A program made the translations under genes and the position numbers. The notes under the pieces were generated by a model. The model had not been told where the DNA came from and made no database searches. It saw nothing but the letters and a program-made list of their open reading frames with translations. Of a stretch of 13,735 bases of DNA, positions 1 through 7,181 are shown piece after piece. Source of the DNA: Clostridia bacterium (GTDB taxonomy: Bacteria > Bacillota > Clostridia > Oscillospirales > CAG-272); the NCBI GenBank assembly GCA_017466495.1, contig JAFTUB010000148.1, forward strand, positions 1 through 13,735, in the 5' to 3' direction. Each line of letters starts with the position of its first letter. Within the stretch, counting starts at the first letter, position 1.

Positions 1-2
1 AG

Positions 3-1970
3 GGTTTGGCTCAGCGGATCGTGAAGAAGGATGTGCCCAAACAACTGCAGGACAAGACTGTGTTCTCTCTGGACATGGGTGCGCTGATCGCAGGCGCCAA
101 ATACCGCGGCGAGTTTGAGGAGCGGCTGAAGGCGGTGCTGGACGAAATCAAGGCCAGCGAAGGGAAAATTATCCTCTTCATCGACGAGCTTCACACCATT
201 GTGGGGGCGGGCAAGACCGACGGCGCCATGGACGCGGGCAATCTGCTCAAGCCCATGCTGGCCCGGGGCGAGCTTCACTGCATCGGTGCTACCACCCTGG
301 ACGAATACCGCAAATATATTGAGAAGGATGCCGCCCTGGAGCGCCGCTTCCAGCCGGTGCAGGTGGATGAGCCCACGGTGGAGGACTCCATTTCCATCCT
401 GCGGGGCCTGAAGGAGCGCTACGAGGTCTACCACGGTGTGAAAATTCAGGACGGTGCGCTGATCGCCGCTGCCACCCTCTCGGCCCGCTACATTGCCGAC
501 CGTTTCCTCCCCGACAAGGCCATTGACCTGGTGGACGAAGCCTGCGCCGTGATCAAGACCGAGATGGAATCCATGCCTGCCGAGATGGATGAGCTCTCCC
601 ACAAGATCATGCAGCTGGAGATCGAGCAGGCCGCGCTCAAGAAGGAGACCGACCGTCTCTCGGCCGAGCACCTGCGGCAGATCGAGGAGGAGCTGGCCAA
701 CCTGAGAGAACGCTTCTCGGCCATGAAGGCAAAGTGGGACAACGAAAAAGAGGCCATCGGCAAGGTACAGAAGATCCGCGAGGAGATCGAGCAGGTGAAC
801 GCCCAGATTGAGCAGGCGCAGAACAGCTACGACCTCACCCGCGCCGCCGAGCTGAAGTACGGCCGTCTGCCCCAGCTCAAGGCTGAGCTGGCCGAGGAAG
901 AAGCCCGCGCCGAGGCCGCCGAAGCAAAGAACACTCTGCTCCGGGACAAGGTCACCGAGGAGGAGATCGCTCAGGTGGTCGCCCGCTGGACGGGGATCCC
1001 CGTGGCCCGGCTGATGGAGGGGGAGCGGGAGAAGCTGCTCGGCCTTGACGACAAGCTCCGTGAGCGGGTCATCGGGCAGGACGAAGCGGTGGAGCGGGTC
1101 AGCGATGCCATTCTCCGCTCCCGCGCCGGGATCCACGATCCCCGCCGTCCCATCGGCTCCTTCCTGTTCCTGGGTCCCACGGGTGTGGGCAAGACCGAGC
1201 TGGCCAAGGCTCTTGCCGCCGCCCTGTTTGATGACGAACAGAGCATGGTCCGCATCGACATGAGCGAATATATGGAAAAGCACGCCGTTTCCCGACTCAT
1301 CGGCGCGCCTCCCGGGTATGTGGGCTATGACGAAGGGGGACAGCTCACCGAGGCGGTTCGCCGCCGTCCCTATGCGGTGGTGCTCTTCGACGAGATCGAG
1401 AAGGCTCACCCCGATGTGTTCAACGTCCTGCTTCAGGTGCTGGACGACGGGCGCATCACCGACAGCCGGGGCCGCACGGTGGACTTCAAGAACACCATTC
1501 TCATCCTCACCTCCAACCTGGGCTCGGATATGATCCTCGAGGGGATCAACGGGGACGGAGAGATCTCGGCCGAAGCCCGGGAGGGGGTCAACGCCCTGCT
1601 GAAGCGGGCTTTCCGGCCCGAGTTCCTCAACCGCCTGGATGAGATCGTCTTCTACCGACCCCTTGGGCGTGAGGTCATCCGGGGTATCGTGGATCTGCAG
1701 ATTGCAGACCTGCGCCGCCGCCTGGCCGCAAAGCAGCTGGATCTGGCCATCACCGATGCCGCACGGGATCACATCATCGACACCGCCTATGATCCCATCT
1801 ACGGAGCGCGGCCGCTGAAGAGATTCATCCAGTCGAAGATCGAGACTCTCCTGGCCCGCAAGATCATCGGCGAGGACCTCGCCCCCGACACCACGCTGAC
1901 GGTGGATGTGGCGGATGGACGGTTGAAGGTCGTGGGGCTTAGCCCCACACCCCACGAGGGGACTTTTTGA
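3..1970 (+). CDS. clpB: ClpB disaggregase, 5'-truncated by window edge
   Basis: This is the cytoplasmic AAA+ chaperone that, with DnaK, pulls polypeptides out of aggregates. The reading frame is open from base 3 (Gly-Leu-Ala-Gln-Arg-Ile, the segment just after Walker A of the first ATPase), so the N-domain and first Walker A, about 215 residues in E. coli ClpB, lie outside the window. Counting from base 6, Walker B of NBD1 (IILFIDE) is at residues 55-61. A long charged coiled coil follows at roughly 195-330 with the ClpB-type YDLTRAAELKYG motif, which separates it from ClpC and ClpA. NBD2 has Walker A (GPTGVGKT) at 390-397, then a pore loop (GAPPGYVGYDEGG) and Walker B (VVLFDEIEKAHPD). The TTG at base 6 is not a real start. 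The last 12 codons and the TGA lie inside a repeat element, so the natural C-terminus was probably near DGRLKV. No CIRCE or sigma-32-type site can be judged because the promoter is outside. Confidence 0.97.
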   Translation, partial: GLAQRIVKKDVPKQLQDKTVFSLDMGALIAGAKYRGEFEERLKAVLDEIKASEGKIILFIDELHTIVGAGKTDGAMDAGNLLKPMLARGELHCIGATTLDEYRKYIEKDAALERRFQPVQVDEPTVEDSISILRGLKERYEVYHGVKIQDGALIAAATLSARYIADRFLPDKAIDLVDEACAVIKTEMESMPAEMDELSHKIMQLEIEQAALKKETDRLSAEHLRQIEEELANLRERFSAMKAKWDNEKEAIGKVQKIREEIEQVNAQIEQAQNSYDLTRAAELKYGRLPQLKAELAEEEARAEAAEAKNTLLRDKVTEEEIAQVVARWTGIPVARLMEGEREKLLGLDDKLRERVIGQDEAVERVSDAILRSRAGIHDPRRPIGSFLFLGPTGVGKTELAKALAAALFDDEQSMVRIDMSEYMEKHAVSRLIGAPPGYVGYDEGGQLTEAVRRRPYAVVLFDEIEKAHPDVFNVLLQVLDDGRITDSRGRTVDFKNTILILTSNLGSDMILEGINGDGEISAEAREGVNALLKRAFRPEFLNRLDEIVFYRPLGREVIRGIVDLQIADLRRRLAAKQLDLAITDAARDHIIDTAYDPIYGARPLKRFIQSKIETLLARKIIGEDLAPDTTLTVDVADGRLKVVGLSPTPHEGTF

Positions 1971-2000
1971 AAAAAGTCCCCTCGACCCCCAAAAACTTTC
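1932..2000 (-). repeat. Composite repeat, locus 1 left half-unit
   Basis: Read on the minus strand, this half-unit runs: a GAAAGTTTTTGGGG lead, a 14-bp-arm hairpin (1955-1968 / 1971-1984, GA loop on the + strand), then a GGGGTGTGGGGC segment closing in a small hairpin (1932-1939 / 1941-1948). The same order of parts is seen at 2062-2134 and 9374-9442. The element overlaps the clpB stop codon (1968-1970). No U-tract follows the main hairpin in the clpB direction, so it is not a textbook intrinsic terminator, although it may still end or protect the clpB message. Confidence 0.75.
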
Positions 2001-2010
2001 ATAAAAAAGA

Positions 2011-2052
2011 ATGACCTTTGTGCCAATCAAATTTGATGCGCACAAAGGTCAT
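2011..2052. repeat. 42-bp palindrome at centre of locus 1 repeat
   Basis: The outer arms ATGACCTTTGTGC (2011-2023) and GCACAAAGGTCAT (2040-2052) are perfectly complementary. After a two-base mismatch comes the inner perfect palindrome ATCAAATTTGAT (2026-2037). The centre is between 2031 and 2032, exactly midway between the two CCCCAAAAACTT / AAGTTTTTGGGG segments (1987-1998 and 2065-2076) of the flanking half-units. It therefore forms the axis of a near-palindromic structure of about 200 bp. Function is unknown; it could be a junction between two inverted repeat copies, a cruciform, or a protein site. Confidence 0.8.
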
Positions 2053-2061
2053 GCCTTTTGT

Positions 2062-2134
2062 GGGAAGTTTTTGGGGATCCTTAAGGGCCTTTTTTCAAAA
2101 AGGCCCTTAAGCGGGGCTTGGGGCGGCGCCCCAA
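2062..2134 (+). repeat. Composite repeat, locus 1 right half-unit
   Basis: This is a mirror copy of the left half-unit. It has a GGGAAGTTTTTGGGGATCC lead, a hairpin with 14-bp arms (2081-2094 / 2097-2110, loop TC), then GCGGGGC and a terminal hairpin TTGGGGC-GGC-GCCCCAA (2118-2134). It ends nine bases before the -35 box of azlC, so it may insulate azlCD from clpB transcription. Confidence 0.75.
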
Positions 2135-2143
2135 TTCTCCCCC

Positions 2144-2172
2144 TTGACTATTTCCCGCTTTTGCGGTACAAT
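2144..2172 (+). promoter_or_regulatory. Sigma-A-type promoter of azlCD
   Basis: The -35 box TTGACT (2144-2149) and -10 box TACAAT (2167-2172) are separated by 17 bases. Transcription would start near 2179, about 25 bases before the azlC ATG. No clear operator is visible. Confidence 0.8.
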
Positions 2173-2203
2173 AATGGGAGAATTTTTCACTTCGGAGACA
2201 ACC

Positions 2204-2932
2204 ATGAATTTTCCCATCAAAACCTCTCTGCGGCGGGGAATGCGGGACGGAATTCCCATCATGCTGGGCTATCTCGCCGTCGCTTTCACCCTGGGCATTG
2301 CCGCCCGCAACGCCGGGCTGAACGCCTTCCAGGCCGCGCTGACCAGCTTCACCAATCACGCCTCCGCCGGCGAATATGCGGGGCTGACCCTCATCGCCGC
2401 CCGGGCGACCTACCTTGAGGTTGCCATCATGGAGGTGGTGGTGAACGCCCGCTACCTGCTCATGTCCTGCGCCCTCAGCCAAAAGCTCGCCCCCGACACC
2501 TCCTTCCTCCCTCGGATGCTCATCGGCTACGGTCTCACCGACGAGGTTTTCGGCATTTCCATGGCCCAGGAGGGGTACCTCTCTCCCTGGTACAGCTACG
2601 GTGCCTTCGGCGTTGCCGTGGCCGGCTGGACGGTGGGCAGTGCCCTGGGTGTTCTGGTAGGCAACATTCTCCCCGACCGGGCGGTGTATGCCCTGTCGGT
2701 GGGTCTCTACGGAATGTTCCTGGCCATCATCGTTCCCCCTGCCCGGAAGAACCGCTTCCTCTGCGGGCTGATCGTGGTGTCCATGGCCGCCTCGGCCCTC
2801 TTCGCCGCCCTGCCCCTGCTGTCCGAGCTGTCCGAGGGTGTCCGCATCATTCTGCTCACCGTTCTGCTGTCGGCAGGTGCCGCGCTCCTTCGCCCCGTCC
2901 GTGACGAAGCCGAGGACAAGGAGGGCGCGTGA
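2204..2932 (+). CDS. azlC: AzlC-family branched-chain amino acid exporter subunit
   Basis: This is the large membrane subunit of the AzlCD two-component exporter, which in Bacillus subtilis confers azaleucine resistance by exporting branched-chain analogues. The 242-residue product has family-typical segments: RRGMRDGIPIMLGYLAVAF near the N-terminus, TSFTNHASAGEYAGL, NARYLLMSCALSQKL, and YGLTDEVFGISM in mid-protein. It has several hydrophobic stretches and a charged cytoplasmic tail. The ATG at 2204 is chosen because GGAG (2194-2197) sits six bases upstream; two in-frame upstream starts lie in the promoter or leader. Its stop overlaps the azlD start by one base, which implies translational coupling. 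The real substrate cannot be read from sequence. The family call is firm. Confidence 0.93.
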   Translation: MNFPIKTSLRRGMRDGIPIMLGYLAVAFTLGIAARNAGLNAFQAALTSFTNHASAGEYAGLTLIAARATYLEVAIMEVVVNARYLLMSCALSQKLAPDTSFLPRMLIGYGLTDEVFGISMAQEGYLSPWYSYGAFGVAVAGWTVGSALGVLVGNILPDRAVYALSVGLYGMFLAIIVPPARKNRFLCGLIVVSMAASALFAALPLLSELSEGVRIILLTVLLSAGAALLRPVRDEAEDKEGA

Positions 2933-3237
2933 TGGAACATAACACCTACCTCTACATCCTGGTCATGGCCGGCGTGACCTACCTGGTCCGCGTCCTGCCC
3001 CTCACCCTCATTCGCCGGGAGATCAAAAACCGCTTCATCCGCTCCTTCCTCTACTATGTCCCCTATGTTACCCTTGCGGTGATGACCTTCCCCGCCATCC
3101 TCTCGGCCACCGCGTCCCCCATCTCGGGGCTGGCGGCCCTGCTGGCCGGTATCGCCGCCGCATGGTTTGGCCGAAGCCTTCTCCAGGTGTCGGTGATCTG
3201 CTGCGCCGTGGTGTTTGTACTGGAATTGTTTTTATAA
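2932..3237 (+). CDS. azlD: AzlD-family transporter subunit
   Basis: This is the small integral membrane partner of AzlC, with 101 residues and three to four hydrophobic helices. The family segment TYLVRVLPLTLIRREIKNRFIRSFLYYVPYVTLAVMTFPAIL is clear (split as TYLVRVLPLTLIRREIK then NRFIRSFLYYVPYVTLAVM). The ATG at 2932 shares its A with the azlC TGA and is preceded by AAGGAGGG (2918-2925) at six bases, better than the upstream GTG at 2929. It is cotranscribed with azlC. It ends ten bases before the second composite repeat, which separates it from the convergent feoB. Confidence 0.92.
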   Translation: MEHNTYLYILVMAGVTYLVRVLPLTLIRREIKNRFIRSFLYYVPYVTLAVMTFPAILSATASPISGLAALLAGIAAAWFGRSLLQVSVICCAVVFVLELFL

Positions 3238-3247
3238 ATTAATGTGG

Positions 3248-3360
3248 GGGACGCTTTTTGAAAAAAGCGTCCCACACACCCCCTGCAAAAACTTTAAAAA
3301 ATGGCGTGCCGGAAAGTTTTCGCGGGGGCCCGGGAGAGCCTTTTACAAAAGGCTCCCCCG
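3248..3360. repeat. Composite repeat, locus 2 (inverted pair between azlD and feoB)
   Basis: Two hairpins face each other. The first has arms 3248-3259 / 3262-3273 with a GA centre. The second has arms 3331-3344 / 3347-3360 with an AC centre and one mismatch. Between them, CCCCCTGCAAAAACTTT (3279-3295) is mirrored by GAAAGTTTTCGCGGGGG (3312-3328). The parts and order match locus 1, but the outer GGGGTGTGGGGC portions are absent and the centre has no long palindrome. The position between convergent gene ends suggests a bidirectional 3' end element. The second hairpin contains the feoB stop codon. Confidence 0.72.
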
Positions 3361-5268
3361 GATTACGTTTACCACAATACACAGCAGAACTCCCACCGCT
3401 GTGGGGAGCAGCGCGGCCAGGGCGGCCAGGGCGGCACTCCCCGTTTCCCGCTTCACCGTGAGCAGGGTGGTGGAGCAGGGCCAATGGAAGAGGGTGAAGA
3501 TCAGCACGCAGGCCGCCCTGCCTCCGTCCCAGCCGTTGGCCACAAGGATCTCCCCCAGCGCCGCCGAAGAACCCACCTCCCCCAGGCTGCCGCCTGCGGG
3601 GTAGATCATCAGCACGATGGGCCGCACGATCTCGTTAGCCGGCAGTCCCAGGATGAAGGCCAACAGGATCGCCCCGTCCATGCCCATCAGCCGCCCCAGA
3701 GGTTCAAGCGCCGCGGCTCCCCAGCCAAGCAGGCTCATTTCCCCCACCGTGACATTGGCCATACCCCAGATCACCAACCCCGCCGGTGCCGCCACTGCGG
3801 CGGCGCGGCCAAGCACAAAGAGAGTGCGGTCCACCACCGCGCTCACCAGTACCCGCCCCACCCGGGGGCGGCGGAAGGGGGGCATCTCCAGGGTGAAGGC
3901 CGAGGGCATTCCCCGGAGCAGGGTGTGGGAGAGAAGCCAGGTCACCCCAAAGGAAACGGCCACCGCCACCAAAATCAGCCCCAGCAAAAGCAGCGCCGAC
4001 ACCGCTCCGCCGCCGTTTCCCGCGAAAAAGATCACAATCAGGGCAATGAGGGTGGGAAACCGCCCGTTGCAGGGGACAAAGCTGTTGGTCAGCACCGCCA
4101 GCAGCCGCTCGCGCCGGGAGTCGATGATACGGCATCCCACCACCCCCACGGCATTGCACCCGAAGCCCATGCACATACACAGGGCCTGCTTGCCGCAGGC
4201 GCGGCAGGCCCGGAAGGGACGGTCAAGATTGTAGGCAATGCGGGGGAGATAGCCTGCATCCTCCATGAGGGTGAAGAGGGGAAAGAAAATCAGCATGGGG
4301 GGAAGCATCACCGATACCACCCGCCCCAGCGTCCGCCATACCCCCTCCACCAGCACCCCCGTCAGCCAGGCCGGCGCACCCCAGGCCTCCATCAGCCCAA
4401 GCAGACCGGACTCGGCCCGGCCAAACAGCGCACCGAGCCAGGCCGAGGGGTAATTCGCCCCCTCCACCGTGAGCCAAAGGATGAAGAAGAGAAGTACCAG
4501 CATAATGGGGTAGGCCGTGCGCCGCCCGGTGAGAATCCGATCCCGGCGGGCATCGGCAGCGGTGTAGCCGCAGGCCGTTCCCCCCTCGGCCGAAACCGCC
4601 GCCGATGCGATCTCGCAGGCCCGGGCGTGAAGGGTCGATACGATCCCGTCGACCATGGCGGGATCTTCGCTGAGGTGCTGCAGGGCGCGCCACCGCTCCC
4701 CGCCCCGAGCCGCAATGGCCGACTCGATTTCGGGGGCATAGCAGAGGGGAACGGGAAGATCGGTGGGCGCTGCAAAGGCGCGGTCCAGCGCAGCCCCCAA
4801 CCGCGCCGCCTCACCCCGACGGCGAGCCGACATCCCAACCACGGTGACCCCGAGGGCAGAGGACAGGGCATCCAGATCAAGCTTGATCCCCTTTGCCTCG
4901 GCTTCGTCCATCAGATTCACGCAGAGCACCGTGGGACGGTGAGGCGCCATCTCCAGCACCTGCAGGGCAAGATTGAGATTCCGTCCCAGGCAGGCGGCGT
5001 CGCACACGATCACCACGCCGTCGGGGTCATCGCCCCCCAGAAAATCTCTCGCCACCTCTTCCTCCGCCGAATGGGTCAGCAGGGAGTAGGTGCCGGGCAG
5101 ATCCACCAGAATGTATTCGTTCTCCCCCCGACGGAAGCGGCCTGCGGCGGTATCCACCGTCTTCCCCGACCAGTTTCCCGTGTGCCGCCGCATCCCCGTC
5201 AGGCTGTTGAACACCGTGGATTTTCCCACATTGGGGTTGCCCGCCAGGGCAATCACCCGCTCAGCCAT
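3343..5268 (-). CDS. feoB: Ferrous iron transporter FeoB
   Basis: This is an inner-membrane Fe(II) uptake protein with an N-terminal GTPase. In the 641-residue product the G1 loop GNPNVGKS is at 10-17, G3 DLPG at 56-59, G4 NLMD at 118-121, and G5 SAR near 147-149. A helical spacer follows, then the membrane part from about 253, with Gate/core motifs CMGFGCNAVGVVGC (366-379) and NSFVPCNGRFP (395-405) and a late FHWPCSTTLLTVKRETGS segment. The length is shorter than E. coli FeoB (773) but usual for Gram-positive forms. The ATG at 5268 begins MAERVIALAGN just before G1; GGGAGG lies about nine bases upstream, and it overlaps the feoA end by eight bases. The last codons (RGSLL and stop) are inside a repeat hairpin. 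No FeoC or regulator gene is adjacent. Confidence 0.97.
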   Translation of the reverse strand: MAERVIALAGNPNVGKSTVFNSLTGMRRHTGNWSGKTVDTAAGRFRRGENEYILVDLPGTYSLLTHSAEEEVARDFLGGDDPDGVVIVCDAACLGRNLNLALQVLEMAPHRPTVLCVNLMDEAEAKGIKLDLDALSSALGVTVVGMSARRRGEAARLGAALDRAFAAPTDLPVPLCYAPEIESAIAARGGERWRALQHLSEDPAMVDGIVSTLHARACEIASAAVSAEGGTACGYTAADARRDRILTGRRTAYPIMLVLLFFILWLTVEGANYPSAWLGALFGRAESGLLGLMEAWGAPAWLTGVLVEGVWRTLGRVVSVMLPPMLIFFPLFTLMEDAGYLPRIAYNLDRPFRACRACGKQALCMCMGFGCNAVGVVGCRIIDSRRERLLAVLTNSFVPCNGRFPTLIALIVIFFAGNGGGAVSALLLLGLILVAVAVSFGVTWLLSHTLLRGMPSAFTLEMPPFRRPRVGRVLVSAVVDRTLFVLGRAAAVAAPAGLVIWGMANVTVGEMSLLGWGAAALEPLGRLMGMDGAILLAFILGLPANEIVRPIVLMIYPAGGSLGEVGSSAALGEILVANGWDGGRAACVLIFTLFHWPCSTTLLTVKRETGSAALAALAALLPTAVGVLLCIVVNVIRGSLL

Positions 5269-5503
5269 CTTCCCACACCTCCCCCAGCACCACATCTGCC
5301 CCATCAGCACAGCGGATGGCGATCACCGCCCCGCAGATGAGATAGGCCGCGGGATCCCCCGCCGGGCTTCGCCCCATACAGCGCACCTCGGCACCGGGAA
5401 CAAGCCCCAAATCCAGCAGACGGCGGCGCATCCCTCCTGTCCCCCGCAGCTCCGATACCCTGCCCCACTGCCCGGGGGCCAGGTCACACAAACGATATTC
5501 CAT
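5261..5503 (-). CDS. feoA: FeoA-domain protein
   Basis: This is a small cytoplasmic SH3-like protein that supports FeoB function. It has 80 residues with the family pattern CDLAPGQWGRVSEL, then RRRLLDLGLVPGAEVRCMGRSPAGDP and a closing beta-strand region. The ATG at 5503 has AAAGGTG upstream at about eight bases. It is the first gene of feoAB and overlaps feoB by eight bases (the feoB ATG is inside GAAGATGGCTGA), so translation is coupled. A possible minus-strand -10 TATACT lies at 5556-5551, but no good -35 box goes with it and I see no clear Fur or DtxR palindrome, so regulation by iron is expected only from the family. Confidence 0.94.
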   Translation of the reverse strand: MEYRLCDLAPGQWGRVSELRGTGGMRRRLLDLGLVPGAEVRCMGRSPAGDPAAYLICGAVIAIRCADGADVVLGEVWEDG

Positions 5504-5656
5504 AAGCTTACACCTTTATTCTCAGCAATTCGCGCATCTGCGCTACCCCCAGTATATTCGACAAAAGGCGGGAAGGTGACGGCGGAAATCATCCCCAAAA
5601 TCTCCCGTTTTGTCCCACTATTTTCCTCCAAAATACTTTTCTTTGGCCGTCGGCTG

Positions 5657-5665
5657 TGCTATAAT
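5657..5665 (+). promoter_or_regulatory. Extended -10 promoter of the oxidoreductase operon
   Basis: TGCTATAAT (5657-5665) is an exact extended -10 (TGnTATAAT). No good -35 hexamer is present at 16-18 bases (TTTTCT or similar), consistent with an extended -10 promoter or one needing an activator. Transcription would begin near 5672. Confidence 0.65.
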
Positions 5666-5674
5666 AAAGCTATG

Positions 5675-5694
5675 GCGGGAAATCTCTTTCCCGC
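5675..5694 (+). promoter_or_regulatory. Perfect stem-loop at predicted 5' end of mRNA
   Basis: GCGGGAAA (5675-5682) and TTTCCCGC (5687-5694) form a perfect 8-bp stem with a TCTC loop. It lies within a few bases of the predicted transcription start and 13 bases before the ribosome binding site. It may stabilise the 5' end of the message or, as DNA, be an operator. Confidence 0.55.
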
Positions 5695-5716
5695 AAATCT
5701 GTATGCGGAGGAACCT

Positions 5717-7162
5717 ATGGGACAATTCATGTATCAGAAATCGATTCCCGCCGATCTGACGGCGGATGTGTTGGTCATCGGCGGCGGCCCCGCCGGACTT
5801 TGCGCCGCCATTGCCGCGGCACGGAACGGCGCGGATACCCTGCTCATTGAGCAGAACGGATACTGCGGCGGAATGGCTGCCGCAGGCCTGGTGGCCCCGT
5901 TCATGACCTGCTACGACAGCGGCGGCACCACCATGCTCATCCGCGGCCTCTTTGAGGAGATCATTGACCGCCTGGTGGCAGTGGGCGGCGCGATTCATCC
6001 CTCCCGGGTCAACTCCCCCTCCTCCTTCACCTCCTACATCACCAACGGACACAACCATGTCACCCCTTTCCGCGTGGAGTCGCTGAAGCGCATCGCCGAC
6101 CAAATGCTCACCGAGAGCGGGGTGCGCATCCTCTACCACACCACCTTTATTGACGCCATTACCGCAGGCGACCGCATTGATCGGGTCATCGTTTCCATGA
6201 AGGACGGCCTGCACGCCATTTCCGCAAAAACCGTCGTGGACTGCTCAGGGGACGGGGACTGTGCCGCCGCGGCAGGAGTTCCCTATGTGCTGGGCAACGG
6301 TGCCGGCCGCATCCAGCCCGCCACCATGTTTTTCCGGGTGGGCGGGGTGGATCTGGCACAGGTGGATGGGGACATTGCCGCCAACCGCGACAATTTCTTC
6401 CGAAAGGACGGTGTCAACTACCGCTCCCTGCACTGGTGGGTGGAAAAGGCACGCCAGGCCGGCGACTGGACCCTGGACCGGGTTTCCATCGGCCTCTTCC
6501 GGGGTGTAGACGAAGACGAGTGGAGCATCAACACCTCCCGCATCATGGGAGTTGACGGCACCGATTCGGCCAGCCTCACCCGGGGCGAGATCATCGGCCG
6601 TGAACAGGTGGAGGAGATCTTCCGCTTCTTGGTCAAATATGTCCCCGGCTTTGCCAATGCCCGGCTTCTGCAGTCCGGCGCCACCCTGGGCATCCGCGAA
6701 ACCCGCCACATTGCCGGCATCCGCACCCTCACCACTGAGGATGTTCTTGCCTGCCGCGTCCCCGACGATGCCATTATGATCGCCGCCAACGCCATTGATG
6801 TGCACGGCCGCTACGGCCCCCGCTCCAACGAATACATCACCCTGCCCCCCGACCACTGCTACGGCGTTCCCTACGGCACCATGGCCGCGGTCAATCTTTC
6901 CAATCTGCTGGTGGCCGGTCGCTGCATCTCGGCCGAAAGCGATGCCGCCGGCGCGATCCGCGTGATGCCCCCCTGCATGGGGATCGGGCAGGCGGCAGGA
7001 ACTGCCGCCGCCATGGCCGCAGGGGCCGGCACCGACCTGCGTGAGCTGAACACCGCCTCTCTGCGGGACCTTCTCCGCGCCCAGGGCGTGATGCTGGACG
7101 AGGACTTCATCGCCGCCAACCATGCCAATCCCGCTCCGGTCCGCAATGTCGGCTGCATTTGA
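5717..7162 (+). CDS. FAD-dependent oxidoreductase (FAD_oxidored family), substrate unknown
   Basis: This is a soluble flavoprotein of 481 residues with no signal peptide or membrane segment. The dinucleotide fold starts at residue 18: VLVIGGGPAGLCAA with VIGGGPAG at 20-27, and the ribose-binding acidic residue E45 in TLLIEQNGYCGG. A VVDCSGDGDCAAAAG segment in mid-protein and the C-terminal LLVAGRCISAESDAAGAIR, then MGIGQAAGTAAAMA, are typical of the FAD_oxidored (PF12831-like) family, whose members act on varied organic substrates, often in carbohydrate or organic-acid catabolism. The ATG at 5717 follows GGAGG (5707-5711) at five bases; the frame stays open far upstream through feoA antisense sequence but that part is not coding. 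The next gene starts 19 bases after the stop, so they form an operon. Reaction and electron acceptor cannot be inferred. Confidence 0.88.
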   Translation: MGQFMYQKSIPADLTADVLVIGGGPAGLCAAIAAARNGADTLLIEQNGYCGGMAAAGLVAPFMTCYDSGGTTMLIRGLFEEIIDRLVAVGGAIHPSRVNSPSSFTSYITNGHNHVTPFRVESLKRIADQMLTESGVRILYHTTFIDAITAGDRIDRVIVSMKDGLHAISAKTVVDCSGDGDCAAAAGVPYVLGNGAGRIQPATMFFRVGGVDLAQVDGDIAANRDNFFRKDGVNYRSLHWWVEKARQAGDWTLDRVSIGLFRGVDEDEWSINTSRIMGVDGTDSASLTRGEIIGREQVEEIFRFLVKYVPGFANARLLQSGATLGIRETRHIAGIRTLTTEDVLACRVPDDAIMIAANAIDVHGRYGPRSNEYITLPPDHCYGVPYGTMAAVNLSNLLVAGRCISAESDAAGAIRVMPPCMGIGQAAGTAAAMAAGAGTDLRELNTASLRDLLRAQGVMLDEDFIAANHANPAPVRNVGCI

Positions 7163-7181
7163 GCCGGGAAAGGAGTCTGCC

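Noticed and set aside
2011..2418. + strand open frame starting inside the 42-bp palindrome
   Set aside because: It overlaps azlC in another frame and its start lies in repeat DNA with no ribosome binding site.
1932..3360. Repeats as a CRISPR array or as insertion sequence ends
   Set aside because: Units are not direct repeats with uniform spacers, and no transposase gene or target-site duplication is visible.
3301..5340. Long + strand open frame of about 680 codons opposite feoB
   Set aside because: It is antisense to a clear FeoB, is rich in His, Gln, Gly and Pro as expected for a mirror frame in GC-rich DNA, and has no ribosome binding site or recognisable domain.
5551..5556. Minus-strand TATACT as a feoAB -10 box
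   Set aside because: No acceptable -35 hexamer or extended -10 accompanies it; kept only as a note in the feoA entry.
5090..5716. N-terminal extension of the oxidoreductase frame
   Set aside because: It runs antisense through feoB and feoA; the real start at 5717 has GGAGG and the promoter lies after the supposed extension.
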